Source: Actinoplanes nipponensis
GTDB taxonomy: Bacteria; Actinomycetota; Actinomycetes; Mycobacteriales; Micromonosporaceae
Length of the DNA: 53,597 nt
Direction of reading: 5' to 3'
Assembly (NCBI RefSeq): GCF_016862275.1
Contig: NZ_BOMQ01000041.1
Coordinates: forward strand, 1-53,597
Part shown: piece after piece, positions 42,719 to 50,964 of the stretch
Layout of the letters: the number at the start of each line of letters is the position of its first letter
How positions within the stretch are numbered: the first letter of the stretch is position 1
Translations under genes and position numbers: made by a program
The notes under the pieces: model-generated
What the model was told of the DNA's origin: nothing
Seen by the model: only the letters and a program-made list of their open reading frames with translations
Database searches by the model: none

Positions 42719-44053
42719 ATGGACGGCCCGCTCCTGACGACGGTGCTCCCGTTGGCTGCCTTCGCGCTGCTGACGGCGGGCAACGCGTTCTTCGTGGCAG
42801 CCGAGTTCGGGCTGGTCACCGTCGACCGGGCGGAAATCGACACGCGTACGGAGGCCGGCGACCGGCGGGCCCGTACGGTGCAGAACGCCCTGCACGAGCT
42901 CTCCTTCCAGCTCTCCGGGACGCAGCTCGGCATCACGCTCACCGCCCTGCTGACCGGTTACCTGGCCGAGCCCGCGCTGTCCCGGCTGTTCCGGCCGGCC
43001 GTCGAGCCGATCGCCGACGGCGCCACCGAGACTGTCACGCACGTGCTCGCGCTGGTGCTCGCCACCATCGTCTCCATGCTCTTCGGCGAGCTGGTGCCGA
43101 AGAACGCGGCCCTGGCCCGGCCGATGCGCGTCGCCCTGGCCACCGCGGCTCCGCTGCGTACCTTCTCCCGGCTCTTCAAGTGGCTCATCGGCGCGCTCAA
43201 CGGCTCGGCCAACTGGCTGGTGCGCCGGCTGGGCATCGAGCCGCAGGAGGAGCTGGCCAGCGCCCGTTCCCCCGAGGAGCTCGGCCTGCTGGCCGCGATC
43301 AGCGCCCGGGCGGGCGCGCTGCCCACGGAGACGGCGACGCTGCTGCGCCGCACGATCCGCTTCGGCGAGAAGCGCGCGGCCAAGGCGATGACCCCGCGCG
43401 TCGACGTGGTCGGGCTCAAGACCACCGCGAGCGTGGCGGATCTCATCGTGGCGGCGCGCGCCACCGGCCACACCCGGTTCCCCGTGTACGAGTCCACCCT
43501 CGACCTGGTCGTCGGCGTGGTCGGGGTGTCGGACGCCCTCGGTGTGCCGCCCGAGCGCCGGGCCGCCACGGCGGTGTCCACGGTCGCCCGCGAGCCCGTG
43601 CTCGTGCCGGAGAGCCTGGACCTGGACAAGGTGCTGGCCGCGCTGCGGGCCGCGGACGCGGACATGGCGATCGTGGTGGACGAGTACGGCGGCACCGACG
43701 GCGTGGTCACGGTCGAGGACCTGATCGAGGAGCTGGTCGGTGAGATCGCCGACGAGTACGACGTGGACTTCGCCGACGCCGGCAGCGCCGAGCTGACCGC
43801 CCCCGGCGACGACAAGAAGTTCCTGGTCGACGGGCTGCTGCGGGAGGACGAGGTGGCCGAGCAGACCGGCTTCCGGCTGCCCGAGGGGCCGTACGAGACG
43901 CTCGCCGGCTTCCTGCTCTCCCGGCTCGGCCACATCCCGGTCGTCGGGGAGTCGCTGGCGCACGACGGCTGGGAGTTCACCGTCATCGAGGTCGACCGGC
44001 ACCGCATCGAGCAGGTCCGGGTCGTCGCGCCGCCGGAGCCGGCCGATGACTGA
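42719..44053 (+). CDS. CNNM/CorC-HlyC-type membrane transporter (DUF21, CBS pair, CorC domain)
   Basis: 444 aa from ATG 42719, seven bases after GAGGTGA. Residues 1-190 are a DUF21 membrane domain ('TAGNAFFVAAEFGLVTVDRA', 'SGTQLGITLTALLTGYLAEP', 'FGELVPKNAAL'). About 205-335 are a CBS pair ('TRFPVYESTLDLVVGVVGV', 'MAIVVDEYGGTDGVVTVEDL'). About 350-435 are the CorC_HlyC transporter-associated domain. Family members are Mg2+/Na+ exchangers or Mg2+ efflux regulators. It overlaps the next gene, a paralogue, by eight bases, so the two may form a heteromer. Confidence 0.93.
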   Translation: MDGPLLTTVLPLAAFALLTAGNAFFVAAEFGLVTVDRAEIDTRTEAGDRRARTVQNALHELSFQLSGTQLGITLTALLTGYLAEPALSRLFRPAVEPIADGATETVTHVLALVLATIVSMLFGELVPKNAALARPMRVALATAAPLRTFSRLFKWLIGALNGSANWLVRRLGIEPQEELASARSPEELGLLAAISARAGALPTETATLLRRTIRFGEKRAAKAMTPRVDVVGLKTTASVADLIVAARATGHTRFPVYESTLDLVVGVVGVSDALGVPPERRAATAVSTVAREPVLVPESLDLDKVLAALRAADADMAIVVDEYGGTDGVVTVEDLIEELVGEIADEYDVDFADAGSAELTAPGDDKKFLVDGLLREDEVAEQTGFRLPEGPYETLAGFLLSRLGHIPVVGESLAHDGWEFTVIEVDRHRIEQVRVVAPPEPADD

Positions 44054-45071
44054 GCTGCTGGTCACCGTCGTGCTGCTGCTCGGCAACGCGCTGTTCGTCG
44101 GCGGCGAGTTCGCGCTGATCGCCTCCCGCCGTACCGCGCTCGAACCGCTGGCCGCCACCTCCCGGCGCGCCCGCTGGGCCCTGTCGGCGATGAACCAGAT
44201 CCCGTTGATGATCGCCGGCGCCCAACTCGGCATCACGATCTGCTCGCTGGGCCTGGGCGCGATCGCCGAGCCGGCGCTGGCCCACCTGCTGGAGGGCCCG
44301 TTCGGCGCGATCGGCGTGCCGGACCGGGCGGTGCACCCGGTGGCGTTCGTGCTGGCCCTCGGCGTGGTGGTGTTCCTGCACACCGTGGTCGGCGAGATGG
44401 TCCCGAAGAACATCACGCTGGCCGGGCCGGAGCGCTCGGCGCTGGTGCTGGGCCCGTTCATGCTGGCGTTCTGCACCGGGACCAAGCCGCTGCTGGTCGC
44501 GATGCGCTGGGCCTCGCGGATGGTCCTCTCGCTGTGGAAGATCGAGGCCACCGACGCGGTCAAGACCGTGTTCACCGCGGAGGAGCTGGCCGGCATGGTC
44601 ACCCAGGCGCGCGCCGAGGGCCTGCTCGGCACCGAGCAGTACGCCCGGATCCACGCGGCGCTGGGCCTGAACGACCGGACCGCGGCGGACGCGCTGCAGC
44701 CCTGGGCGGGCGTGACGACGGTCGCCGACGACGCGTCGCCGGCGATCATCGAGGCGGTGGCGACGCGCAGCGGCCGGTCGCGGCTGCCGGTCGTGCAGCG
44801 CGAGACCCGGCGGGTGCTGGGCTTCGTGCACGTCAAGGACCTGCTGGGGTACGAGGGTGGGCAGCGCAGCCTCCCGATCCCGGCCGAGAAGATCCGTCCG
44901 CTGGCCGTGGTCGCGCCGGACCGGACGCTGGCCGACCTGCTACTGACCATGCGGCGCGACCGCCGCCACATCGTGCTGGTGAGCGACGGGCGCCGCCCGC
45001 TGGGGGTGATCGCCCTGGACGACGTGCTGCATGCGGTCATCGGCGAACCCGCCGTTCGACCGACCGCGTGA
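44046..45071 (+). CDS. Shorter CNNM-type membrane protein (DUF21 and CBS, no CorC domain)
   Basis: 341 aa. The DUF21 domain ('GNALFVGGEFALIASRRTAL', 'AGAQLGITICSLGLGAIAEP', 'VGEMVPKNITL') and a CBS pair ('RSRLPVVQRETRRVLGFVHV', 'HIVLVSDGRRPLGVIALDDV') are present. The protein ends there and lacks the C-terminal CorC_HlyC domain of its neighbour. The full-plus-short tandem pair is a recurrent arrangement in actinobacteria. It probably works with the product of the overlapping upstream gene. Confidence 0.92.
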   Translation: MTELLVTVVLLLGNALFVGGEFALIASRRTALEPLAATSRRARWALSAMNQIPLMIAGAQLGITICSLGLGAIAEPALAHLLEGPFGAIGVPDRAVHPVAFVLALGVVVFLHTVVGEMVPKNITLAGPERSALVLGPFMLAFCTGTKPLLVAMRWASRMVLSLWKIEATDAVKTVFTAEELAGMVTQARAEGLLGTEQYARIHAALGLNDRTAADALQPWAGVTTVADDASPAIIEAVATRSGRSRLPVVQRETRRVLGFVHVKDLLGYEGGQRSLPIPAEKIRPLAVVAPDRTLADLLLTMRRDRRHIVLVSDGRRPLGVIALDDVLHAVIGEPAVRPTA

Positions 45072-45147
45072 GGGTGCTTTAACCCACATTTGCGCTCATC
45101 CGGGGTTTGTACCGGCGGGTCAAAGCAGCGATCCGGACAATAACCGC

Positions 45148-46035
45148 ATGTTCGACTCTCGACGGTCCCCGCGAGGCGCACGCCGGCGCGTCAGCACCCT
45201 CGGCGCGCTGGTTGCGACCGCCGCCCTGGGCTCCGGCCTGCTCGCCGCCCAACTCGCGCAGCCCGCTTCCCCGACTTCCCGCCTGAGCCAGCAGTACGTC
45301 GCCGCCCAGCCGGACGCGGCCGGCGCCGGCGTGCTCACCAGCACGACCGCCGGCCTCGCCACCGTGCCGCAGGCCGGCCGGGTAGCCGTGGCCAGGGCCC
45401 CGATCGCCGTCCGGTACACCTTCGACGGGGGCGTGCACCGGCCGCTGACGGACCTCCACGGCGCCTTCGCGCTGCGGCCGCTCGGCCAGAACGGCGGCAC
45501 CCTCACCCTGGTGCCGCAGGGCAAGGGCCTGGCCGTGCGCTATCCCTCCCGCTGCACCCTGGCCCGCGAACGGCAGTGCCCGCGGGCGATCCTGGAAGGC
45601 TTCCGGGAGGACGCGCTCAACCCCGGCACCCGCCCGATGCGGTACGGGGCGTCGATCCTGATGACCCACCGGGACCTGGCGGACGGCGCGAACGTCTTCC
45701 AGAAGGGCTACTCGGTCGGCGGCGTGAGCCAGTTCAAGCTCCAGGTCGACCACCGGCAGGGCCACCCGAGCTGCGTCATCGCGGGCCGCACCAGGATCTA
45801 CCGGGCGGAGCCGTCCCTCGACGTGGCCGACGGCCGATGGCACAACCTGATGTGCGCTCGCAGCCGCGACCGCCTCACCCTGACCGTCGAGGGCCAGGTA
45901 CGCGCCTGGGTCCCGGTGCCCGCGAGCCTGTCCATCGCGAACGCGGAGCCGTTGCGGGTGGGTGGCAAGGGCGCCGGCAAGGGCAACGACCAGTTCTCCG
46001 GCCAGATCGACAACGTCTTCCTGACCATCAACTGA
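45148..46035 (+). CDS. Secreted LamG / concanavalin-like lectin domain protein
   Basis: 295 aa from ATG 45148, the start that places the signal peptide at the N-terminus (basic 'RRSPRGARRR' then 'VSTLGALVATAALGSGLLA'). GACAAT six bases upstream fits a leaderless promoter. Residues about 90-295 show a LamG-type jelly roll ('AVRYTFDGGV', 'VFQKGYSVGGVSQFKLQVDH', 'ADGRWHNLMCARSRDRLTLT', 'GQIDNVFLT'). Likely exported and binding a carbohydrate or surface ligand. No catalytic residues are identified. Confidence 0.85.
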   Translation: MFDSRRSPRGARRRVSTLGALVATAALGSGLLAAQLAQPASPTSRLSQQYVAAQPDAAGAGVLTSTTAGLATVPQAGRVAVARAPIAVRYTFDGGVHRPLTDLHGAFALRPLGQNGGTLTLVPQGKGLAVRYPSRCTLARERQCPRAILEGFREDALNPGTRPMRYGASILMTHRDLADGANVFQKGYSVGGVSQFKLQVDHRQGHPSCVIAGRTRIYRAEPSLDVADGRWHNLMCARSRDRLTLTVEGQVRAWVPVPASLSIANAEPLRVGGKGAGKGNDQFSGQIDNVFLTIN

Positions 46036-46050
46036 GCCGAATTCGTGACA

Positions 46051-46086
46051 AAGCCCGCCGGGCTGTGCAGGGCAACCGGCGGGCTT
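46051..46086. terminator. Bidirectional terminator between convergent genes
   Basis: The 11-bp stem AAGCCCGCCGG/CCGGCGGGCTT (46051-46061 with 46076-46086) lies between the LamG gene (plus) and the GlsB/YeaQ gene (minus). TTTG follows on the minus strand. Confidence 0.8.
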
Positions 46087-46119
46087 GGTCAGACGGTGAA
46101 CTGGTGCTGCTCGTGAGTG

Positions 46120-46389
46120 TTACACCCGGCGGCGGCCGTACATGCCGGCGACCGCGGCGACACCGGCGGCGGCCAAGACGACCTGGATGAGGAGTTCGAT
46201 CCAGTCGATGCCCTTGGTGTCGTTGACGCCGAGCGCGGAGGCGATGAAGGTCCCGATGAGCGCGGCGACGACACCGATCACCATGGTCAGCCAGATCGGG
46301 ATGTTCTGCTTGCCCGGCACGACCAGGCGGCCGAGCGCGCCGATGATCAAGCCGATGATGAGAGCGGTGATGATCCCGGATACGTGCAC
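46120..46389 (-). CDS. GlsB/YeaQ/YmgE-family small membrane protein
   Basis: 89 aa from GTG 46389, six bases after AAGGAG. Three hydrophobic helices with the family's glycine-rich pattern are seen ('IIGLIIGALGRLVVPGKQN', 'WLTMVIGVVAALIGTFIAS', 'AAAGVAAVAGMYGRRR'). These are stress-response membrane proteins without known enzymatic activity. It is downstream of the Spo0M gene on the same strand, 94 bases away. Confidence 0.93.
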   Translation of the reverse strand: MHVSGIITALIIGLIIGALGRLVVPGKQNIPIWLTMVIGVVAALIGTFIASALGVNDTKGIDWIELLIQVVLAAAGVAAVAGMYGRRRV

Positions 46390-46482
46390 GTCAGGCTCCT
46401 TGGCTAGGGGGTGCTGCGCTCCGCAGGATTCCCGTCAAGCACCGACCGCCAAACCCGTCTCGCGATACCGGTCCCGGGGTGG

Positions 46483-47487
46483 CTATTCATCGCCGCCCTC
46501 GTCGTCGAAGACCTCGTCCATGACCTCGCCGGCGACGTAGCCGGCGGCAAGACCACCGGCGACTCCGGCGGCGACGCCGCCCATGCCGGAGCCATGGTGC
46601 TGTCGGTAGTGGCCGTGGTATCCCGGATGCCCGGCGTGGCCGTAGCCGGGCTGCACGTATCCGGGGTGGCCGTGATCGGATGCAGAGGCCACCGCAAATC
46701 CGGGCATGCTCCGCCGGTGTTCGAGGGCTTGGCGTACCCAGCCGTCGACCACCTGCGCCCAGTCGGTGGCGTCGGCGTCGGCGTGGGAAACGGTGTATCG
46801 GCCGTAGGAGTCGTGGCCGCCGCCGAACATGCCGCCGCGCTTGTCGAACTCCAGCACCACCTCGACGGCGTGGGGGTTGGTCACGAACGTCAGCTCGACC
46901 TCGTTGACCGCGTGCGCGTACTGCGCCGACGGGAAGTATTCGATCTCCTGGTAGAACGGCAAGCTCTGGGGCACGCCGGCGATCCGGCCGTACTCCAGGT
47001 CGGCGCCCTTGATGGAGAAGCCGAGCTGGGCGAAGGCGTCGAGGATGCGCTGCTGGATCGGCAACGGGTGCACTTGCACCGGGTCGAGGTCTCCTTTGTC
47101 GACGGCGCGGGCGATCGCCACCTCGGTGCGCACGCCCATCACCATGCCGGGCAACGGCCGGCCGTAGACGGCGGTGGCCGGGGTCTCCCAGGGCAGCACG
47201 AGCTGGAACGGCAGCGACAGGTGCTGCCCGGCGACCAGGCGCAGGGGACCGCTCACGGTGGTGCGGTGGAACTCGCCGGTCGCGCCGAAGTCACCGCTTC
47301 CGCCTTCGACCTCGACCCGGGTCACCAGGCTCAGAGTGATGTGCTCGATCTCCACGTCCGTGCTGCCACCGACCAGGTTGACCTGCCCCGCCAACGGACC
47401 GCCGGGCTGCGCGCCGGGCTGCGCCAGTACGGTGTCGACACTCGGGCCGCCCACGCCCAGCGCGCCCAGCATCTTCTTGAAAACCAC
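46483..47487 (-). CDS. Spo0M-family sporulation control protein
   Basis: 334 aa from GTG 47487, after GGGAGAAG. Residues 1-240 are the arrestin-like Spo0M fold: 'VFKKMLGALGVGGPSVDTVL', 'GGPLAGQVNLVGG', 'LSLPFQLVLPWETP', 'RILDAFAQLGF'. A His/Gly/Tyr-rich region (about 265-305, with repeated 'HPGY'-like units) and a C-terminal glycine-rich acidic tail follow. Spo0M affects sporulation and division in Bacillus; actinomycete homologues are common. It is the last ordinary gene before the island. Confidence 0.9.
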   Translation of the reverse strand: MVFKKMLGALGVGGPSVDTVLAQPGAQPGGPLAGQVNLVGGSTDVEIEHITLSLVTRVEVEGGSGDFGATGEFHRTTVSGPLRLVAGQHLSLPFQLVLPWETPATAVYGRPLPGMVMGVRTEVAIARAVDKGDLDPVQVHPLPIQQRILDAFAQLGFSIKGADLEYGRIAGVPQSLPFYQEIEYFPSAQYAHAVNEVELTFVTNPHAVEVVLEFDKRGGMFGGGHDSYGRYTVSHADADATDWAQVVDGWVRQALEHRRSMPGFAVASASDHGHPGYVQPGYGHAGHPGYHGHYRQHHGSGMGGVAAGVAGGLAAGYVAGEVMDEVFDDEGGDE

Positions 47488-47566
47488 GTCTTCTCCCGCG
47501 AGTCAGAGCCGTCGAATCCGGTACCCGACGGGTGTCGAGCCACCGACACGGACGAAAGTGGCCAAA

Positions 47567-48015
47567 CACGCTGAATAGTGGCTGAAAGACATCGGGCCCG
47601 GGACAGGAAGATCGCCGACGCGCTCGGCAAGCTGGCGGAGGACGCGCGGGGTACGGAAGGGCACGTTCGCCGACCAGAGATCAGATATGACGAAGCCCAG
47701 GTCGCGGATCATGCCGCTGGCCTGGGCCTCAGTCGTTGGAGCGGGTGAGGGAAATCGAAGCCGCACTGTCAGCTTGGGAACCGTACAAGATCCCCAGATG
47801 GACAACCACGACGCGACCTCACCGGCGCCTTCAGCGGCCTGGAGTGCCCTCGGTTTGCCTCCGCTTATGCACGCCAATGGCGCGGGCAGGCTGAATGGGG
47901 TGTTGACGATGACCGGGCTCGTTCGGGATCGGCCGTCCGGTTGGACTGCTGGTCGTCGCTGACAGATGCCCGACTTGCACCTACTGCGTGGCTCTAGCCG
48001 GTGTAGGTAGGTGGG
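47567..48015. other. Island scar copy 1: integrase C-terminal remnant, tRNA-Gly 3' half, spacer
   Basis: No intact gene. Bases 47567-47740 on the plus strand encode the tail of a tyrosine integrase ('RDRKIADALGKLAEDARGTE'), with the rest of the gene missing. A tRNA-Gly 3' fragment follows at 47737-47780, and then a stretch (47839-47886) resembling 50925-50964 and 51630-51676. The block 47598-47792 is repeated, diverged, at 51350-51580. From 47887 to 48015 is the leader of the first effector gene; CACCTAC and GTAGGTAGGTG in it could pair. Confidence 0.75.
47737..47780 (-). repeat. Degenerate tRNA-Gly 3' half (att-like remnant, copy 1)
   Basis: 44 bases match the copy at 51524-51567 except at three positions, which break the T-stem. 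It starts inside the anticodon loop, the usual crossover zone of tRNA-targeting tyrosine integrases. It cannot be a functional tRNA. Confidence 0.8.
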
Positions 48016-48432
48016 ATGGACGTTGATGCTGCTCAGACTGCTGCCGCGGTGATGCCGTACGTGACCGCCGCCGTGACCACGTACGGGATGAGCACCTTGG
48101 ACAGAATTCGCGACACCGCGGTCGACAAGGCCACGGATGCCACCGTCGGCGTGGGCCAGCGGATGCTGAACCGCCTGCTCGGCCGGGAGGAGTCACGCGA
48201 GATTCTTGAGGGTGCCGTGCTTGACGTCGTCGCGGGCGAGCAGGACAGCGAGTCCGCCTTGCGGCTGCAGATCCGTAAAGCCCTGGCGGCGGACCCCGAA
48301 CTCGCCCAGGACGTGGCCGCGATGCTGCCTGCCGGATCCGTACACAATGAAGCGTCCGGGGCGGGGGCGATCGCCATCGGGACCAACAGCGGCATCGCCA
48401 ACACCGGCGCCAACGCCTCTTTCCACCGGTGA
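48016..48432 (+). CDS. Bell-like helical effector candidate with C-terminal amyloid-like motif (module 1)
   Basis: 138 aa from ATG 48016. Residues 8-24 form a hydrophobic, Ala-rich helix ('TAAAVMPYVTAAVTTYG'). About 25-105 should be amphipathic helices ('LDRIRDTAVDKATDATVGVG', 'QIRKALAADPELAQDVAAML'). The C-terminus (about 114-136) carries 'AIAIGTNSGIANTGAN', nearly repeated at the N-terminus of the next gene. This layout (small membrane-active helical domain, then an amyloid-like signalling motif, beside an NLR) matches the Bell-domain/BASS effectors described in actinobacteria. I infer a cell-death effector triggered by the NLR. The GTGA overlap couples translation. The paralogue at 51791 is about 75% identical by eye. 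The family assignment is from memory and not database-checked. Confidence 0.8.
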   Translation: MDVDAAQTAAAVMPYVTAAVTTYGMSTLDRIRDTAVDKATDATVGVGQRMLNRLLGREESREILEGAVLDVVAGEQDSESALRLQIRKALAADPELAQDVAAMLPAGSVHNEASGAGAIAIGTNSGIANTGANASFHR

Positions 48433-50894
48433 GCGCAACCTCTCCTGCCGGACCGGTCGCCTCGGGTCCCGGATCGGCGGCGGTAGGTACCAATACCGGT
48501 ATCACCAACACGGGCGCCAACCCGCGGTTCGTCACCGTCGGGTCGGGCGGGTTGCCCCTGCCGGACCAGGTGGCGATGCCGTCGCGGCTGGACAATCTGA
48601 TAAAGCCTCCCACGGATCCGTTCGTCGGACGAGCCGAGACGCTGCAAGCGCTCGAAGAGGCGTTGACCGCTGACCACACCAGCGTCGTCACCCAGGCCGT
48701 CTACGGGCTGGGTGGGGTGGGCAAGAGCGAACTGGCCCTCCAGTACGCGGCCAATCACAGGGATCGCTACCGGCTGGTCTGGTGGATCGTCGCTGACGAA
48801 CCGGAACGACTCGACGCAGGACTCGCCGAGCTGGCCCACCGGCTCAACCCCACCCTCGCTCTCGTTGAGGCGAAGACGGCCGACGCCGCCACGTGGGCGG
48901 TGCAGTGGCTGCAGAGCCACCCCGGATGGCTACTCGTCCTGGACAACGTCGACAACCGCCAGCACATCAACGGACTGCTGGGCCGCGTCGGTGGACGGGG
49001 GCACGTCATCATCACCACGCGCCGCAACATCAGCTGGCGGGGCGCCGCCCGAACACTGTCCCTTGACATCCTTAGCGCCGACGCCGCGATCGAGTTGCTT
49101 GAAGAGTTGACCGGCCGCGACGAACCCGTCGCCGCTAAAGCTCTGGCCGCCCAACTGGGCCATCTACCGCTCGCCCTGGATCAGGCCGGCGCCTACATCG
49201 CCCAGCAGCACATCAGCCTCAGCGCATACCTACAACTGCTGCGGCAACGCCCCGCCGAGGCCTTTGCGACAGTCGCCGAGACCGACGAATCGGCCCGCGC
49301 CGTCGCCCGGGTCTGGCAAGTCACCCTCGATGCCATCGCGCAGCGTGACCCGCTTGCGGTGCTGCTACTGCAGGTCATCTCCTACTGCGCTCCGGACAAC
49401 ATCCCCCGCGACATGCTCACCGCGCTCGACCCCGACCACGTCGACCAGGCCCTCGGCGTGTTGGCGTCCTACAGCATGATCACCCTTACTGAGGACGCCG
49501 TCAGCGTCCATCGCCTCGTCCAAGCCGTCCTACGCACTCACTCGACCCCAGCGCCTGACGGCCACAACGAACTACAGCCGCCCGCCGTGGTAACCGCGCT
49601 GCTCGCTGCTGCGTGCCCGAACGGCAACATCCAAACGGCAATCGAGGACTGGCCACGCTGGCGCACCCTCAACCCGCACATCGACGCATTTGCCCGGTGC
49701 ACCTCGGATGAGCAGGCCAACGAAGCCCACGCGTCGCTTTTCTCAAACTCCGCCTTGTTCTCGTGGACCCAGGGACAGCACCACATCGCGCTGCCCCTGC
49801 AGCAACGCGCCCTAACCATCACCGAAACCGCCGTCGGCCCGGACCACCCCACCGTCGCCATCCGGCTGAACAATCTCGCGCAGACGCTGCACGCCCTGGG
49901 CCGGGCCAGCGAGGCGCTGCCGCTGCAGCAACGCGCCCTAACCATCACCGAAACCGCCCTCGGCGCTGACCACCCCGACGTCGCCATCCGGCTGGACAAC
50001 CTCGCGGGCACGCTGCAGGCCCTGGGCCGGGCCGGCGAGGCGCTGCCGCTGCAACAACGCGCCCTGACCATCAGCCAAGCTGCCCTCGGCGCTGACCACC
50101 CCGACGTTGCCATCGGGCTGGACAACCTCGCGGGCACGCTGTACGCCCTGGGCCGCACGGCGGAGGCGCTGCCCCTGCAGCAACGCGCCCTGACCATCAG
50201 CCAAGCTGCCCTCGGCCCGGACCACCCCACCGCAGCCATCCGGCTGGACAACCTCGCGCAGACGCTGCGTGCCCTGGGCCGGGCCGGCGAGGCGCTGCCG
50301 CTGCAGCAACGCGCCCTGACCATCACCGAAACTGCCCTCGGCGCTGACCACCCCGACGTCGCCATCCGGCTGAACAACCTCGCGCAGACGCTGCAGGCCC
50401 GGGGCCGCACGGCGGAGGCGCTGCCCCTGCAGCAACGCGCCCTGACCATCACCGAAACTGCCCTCGGCCCGGACCACCCCACCGTCGCTATCCGGCTGGG
50501 CAACCTCGCGGGCACGCTGTATGCCCTGCGTCGGGCCGGCGAGGCGCTGTCGCTGCAGCAACGCGCCCTGACCATCACCGAAACCGCCCTCGGCCCGGAC
50601 CACCCCACCGCAGCCATCGGACTGAACAACCTCGCAGGCACGCTGTACGCCCTGGGCCGCACGGCGGAGGCGCTGCCGCTGCAGCAACGCGCCCTGACCA
50701 TCACCGAAACTGCCCTCGGCGCTGACCACCCCGACGTCGCCATCCGGCTGAATAACCTCGCGGGCACGCTGTACGCCCTGGGCCGCACGGCGGAGGCGGT
50801 GCCGCTGCAGCAACGCGCCCTGACCATCAGCGAAACCGCCCTCGGACCCCACCACCCGACGACAAGCACGATCCGCGGCGGCTTGCCGTATTAG
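48429..50894 (+). CDS. NLR-like NB-ARC/TPR protein with N-terminal amyloid-like motif (module 1)
   Basis: 821 aa. The GTG overlaps the stop of the effector gene by four bases and has no ribosome binding site of its own. Residues 13-34 hold the motif 'SAAVGTNTGITNTGAN', shared with the effector's C-terminus. About 60-390 form an NB-ARC ATPase: P-loop GLGGVGKS (93-100), Walker B 'WLLVLDNVD', sensor 'VIITTRR' (193-199), 'GHLPLALDQAGAYI', and 'VSVHRLVQ' at the MHD-like position. From about residue 453 come eight 42-residue TPR units and a partial ninth, almost identical to one another. By analogy with fungal and bacterial NLRs, ligand binding at the repeats should drive oligomerisation, and the N-terminal motif would then template the effector's motif. 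The ligand is unknown. Confidence 0.92.
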   Translation: MSATSPAGPVASGPGSAAVGTNTGITNTGANPRFVTVGSGGLPLPDQVAMPSRLDNLIKPPTDPFVGRAETLQALEEALTADHTSVVTQAVYGLGGVGKSELALQYAANHRDRYRLVWWIVADEPERLDAGLAELAHRLNPTLALVEAKTADAATWAVQWLQSHPGWLLVLDNVDNRQHINGLLGRVGGRGHVIITTRRNISWRGAARTLSLDILSADAAIELLEELTGRDEPVAAKALAAQLGHLPLALDQAGAYIAQQHISLSAYLQLLRQRPAEAFATVAETDESARAVARVWQVTLDAIAQRDPLAVLLLQVISYCAPDNIPRDMLTALDPDHVDQALGVLASYSMITLTEDAVSVHRLVQAVLRTHSTPAPDGHNELQPPAVVTALLAAACPNGNIQTAIEDWPRWRTLNPHIDAFARCTSDEQANEAHASLFSNSALFSWTQGQHHIALPLQQRALTITETAVGPDHPTVAIRLNNLAQTLHALGRASEALPLQQRALTITETALGADHPDVAIRLDNLAGTLQALGRAGEALPLQQRALTISQAALGADHPDVAIGLDNLAGTLYALGRTAEALPLQQRALTISQAALGPDHPTAAIRLDNLAQTLRALGRAGEALPLQQRALTITETALGADHPDVAIRLNNLAQTLQARGRTAEALPLQQRALTITETALGPDHPTVAIRLGNLAGTLYALRRAGEALSLQQRALTITETALGPDHPTAAIGLNNLAGTLYALGRTAEALPLQQRALTITETALGADHPDVAIRLNNLAGTLYALGRTAEAVPLQQRALTISETALGPHHPTTSTIRGGLPY
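49788..50885 (+). repeat. 126-bp tandem repeats encoding the NLR TPR array
   Basis: GCGCTGCC-type unit starts recur exactly every 126 bases (49788, 49914, 50040 and so on to 50796). Eight full units and a partial ninth are present. Differences cluster at a few codons: A/P and D/T around the DHP motif, R/G, N/D/G, G/Q, and the residue before ALGR. The high DNA identity points to concerted evolution or recent expansion. Confidence 0.95.
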
Positions 50895-50924
50895 CGGAGA
50901 AAAGCAGGTCAGAGGCTCTGAGAG

Positions 50925-50964
50925 GGCTGGAGTGATCTTGGTTTGCCTGTCGTAATGGCACGCA
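50925..50964 (+). repeat. Att-flank direct repeat, copy 2 of 3
   Basis: GGCTGGAGTGATCTTGGTTT and the following bases resemble 51630-51676 closely and 47839-47886 more loosely; the shared core is TGGAGTG-CTT-GTTTTGCCTG-CG. Two of the three copies lie directly after a tRNA-Gly 3' fragment. This one lies after the NLR gene, so it may mark another former junction. Confidence 0.6.

Noticed and set aside
42620..45181. 853-codon open frame on the minus strand opposite the CNNM genes
   Set aside because: Antisense shadow of two well-recognised genes, with low-complexity composition.
49788..50885. Regular 126-bp repeats as a possible CRISPR array
   Set aside because: The repeats are contiguous, in frame, without unique spacers, and encode TPR units.
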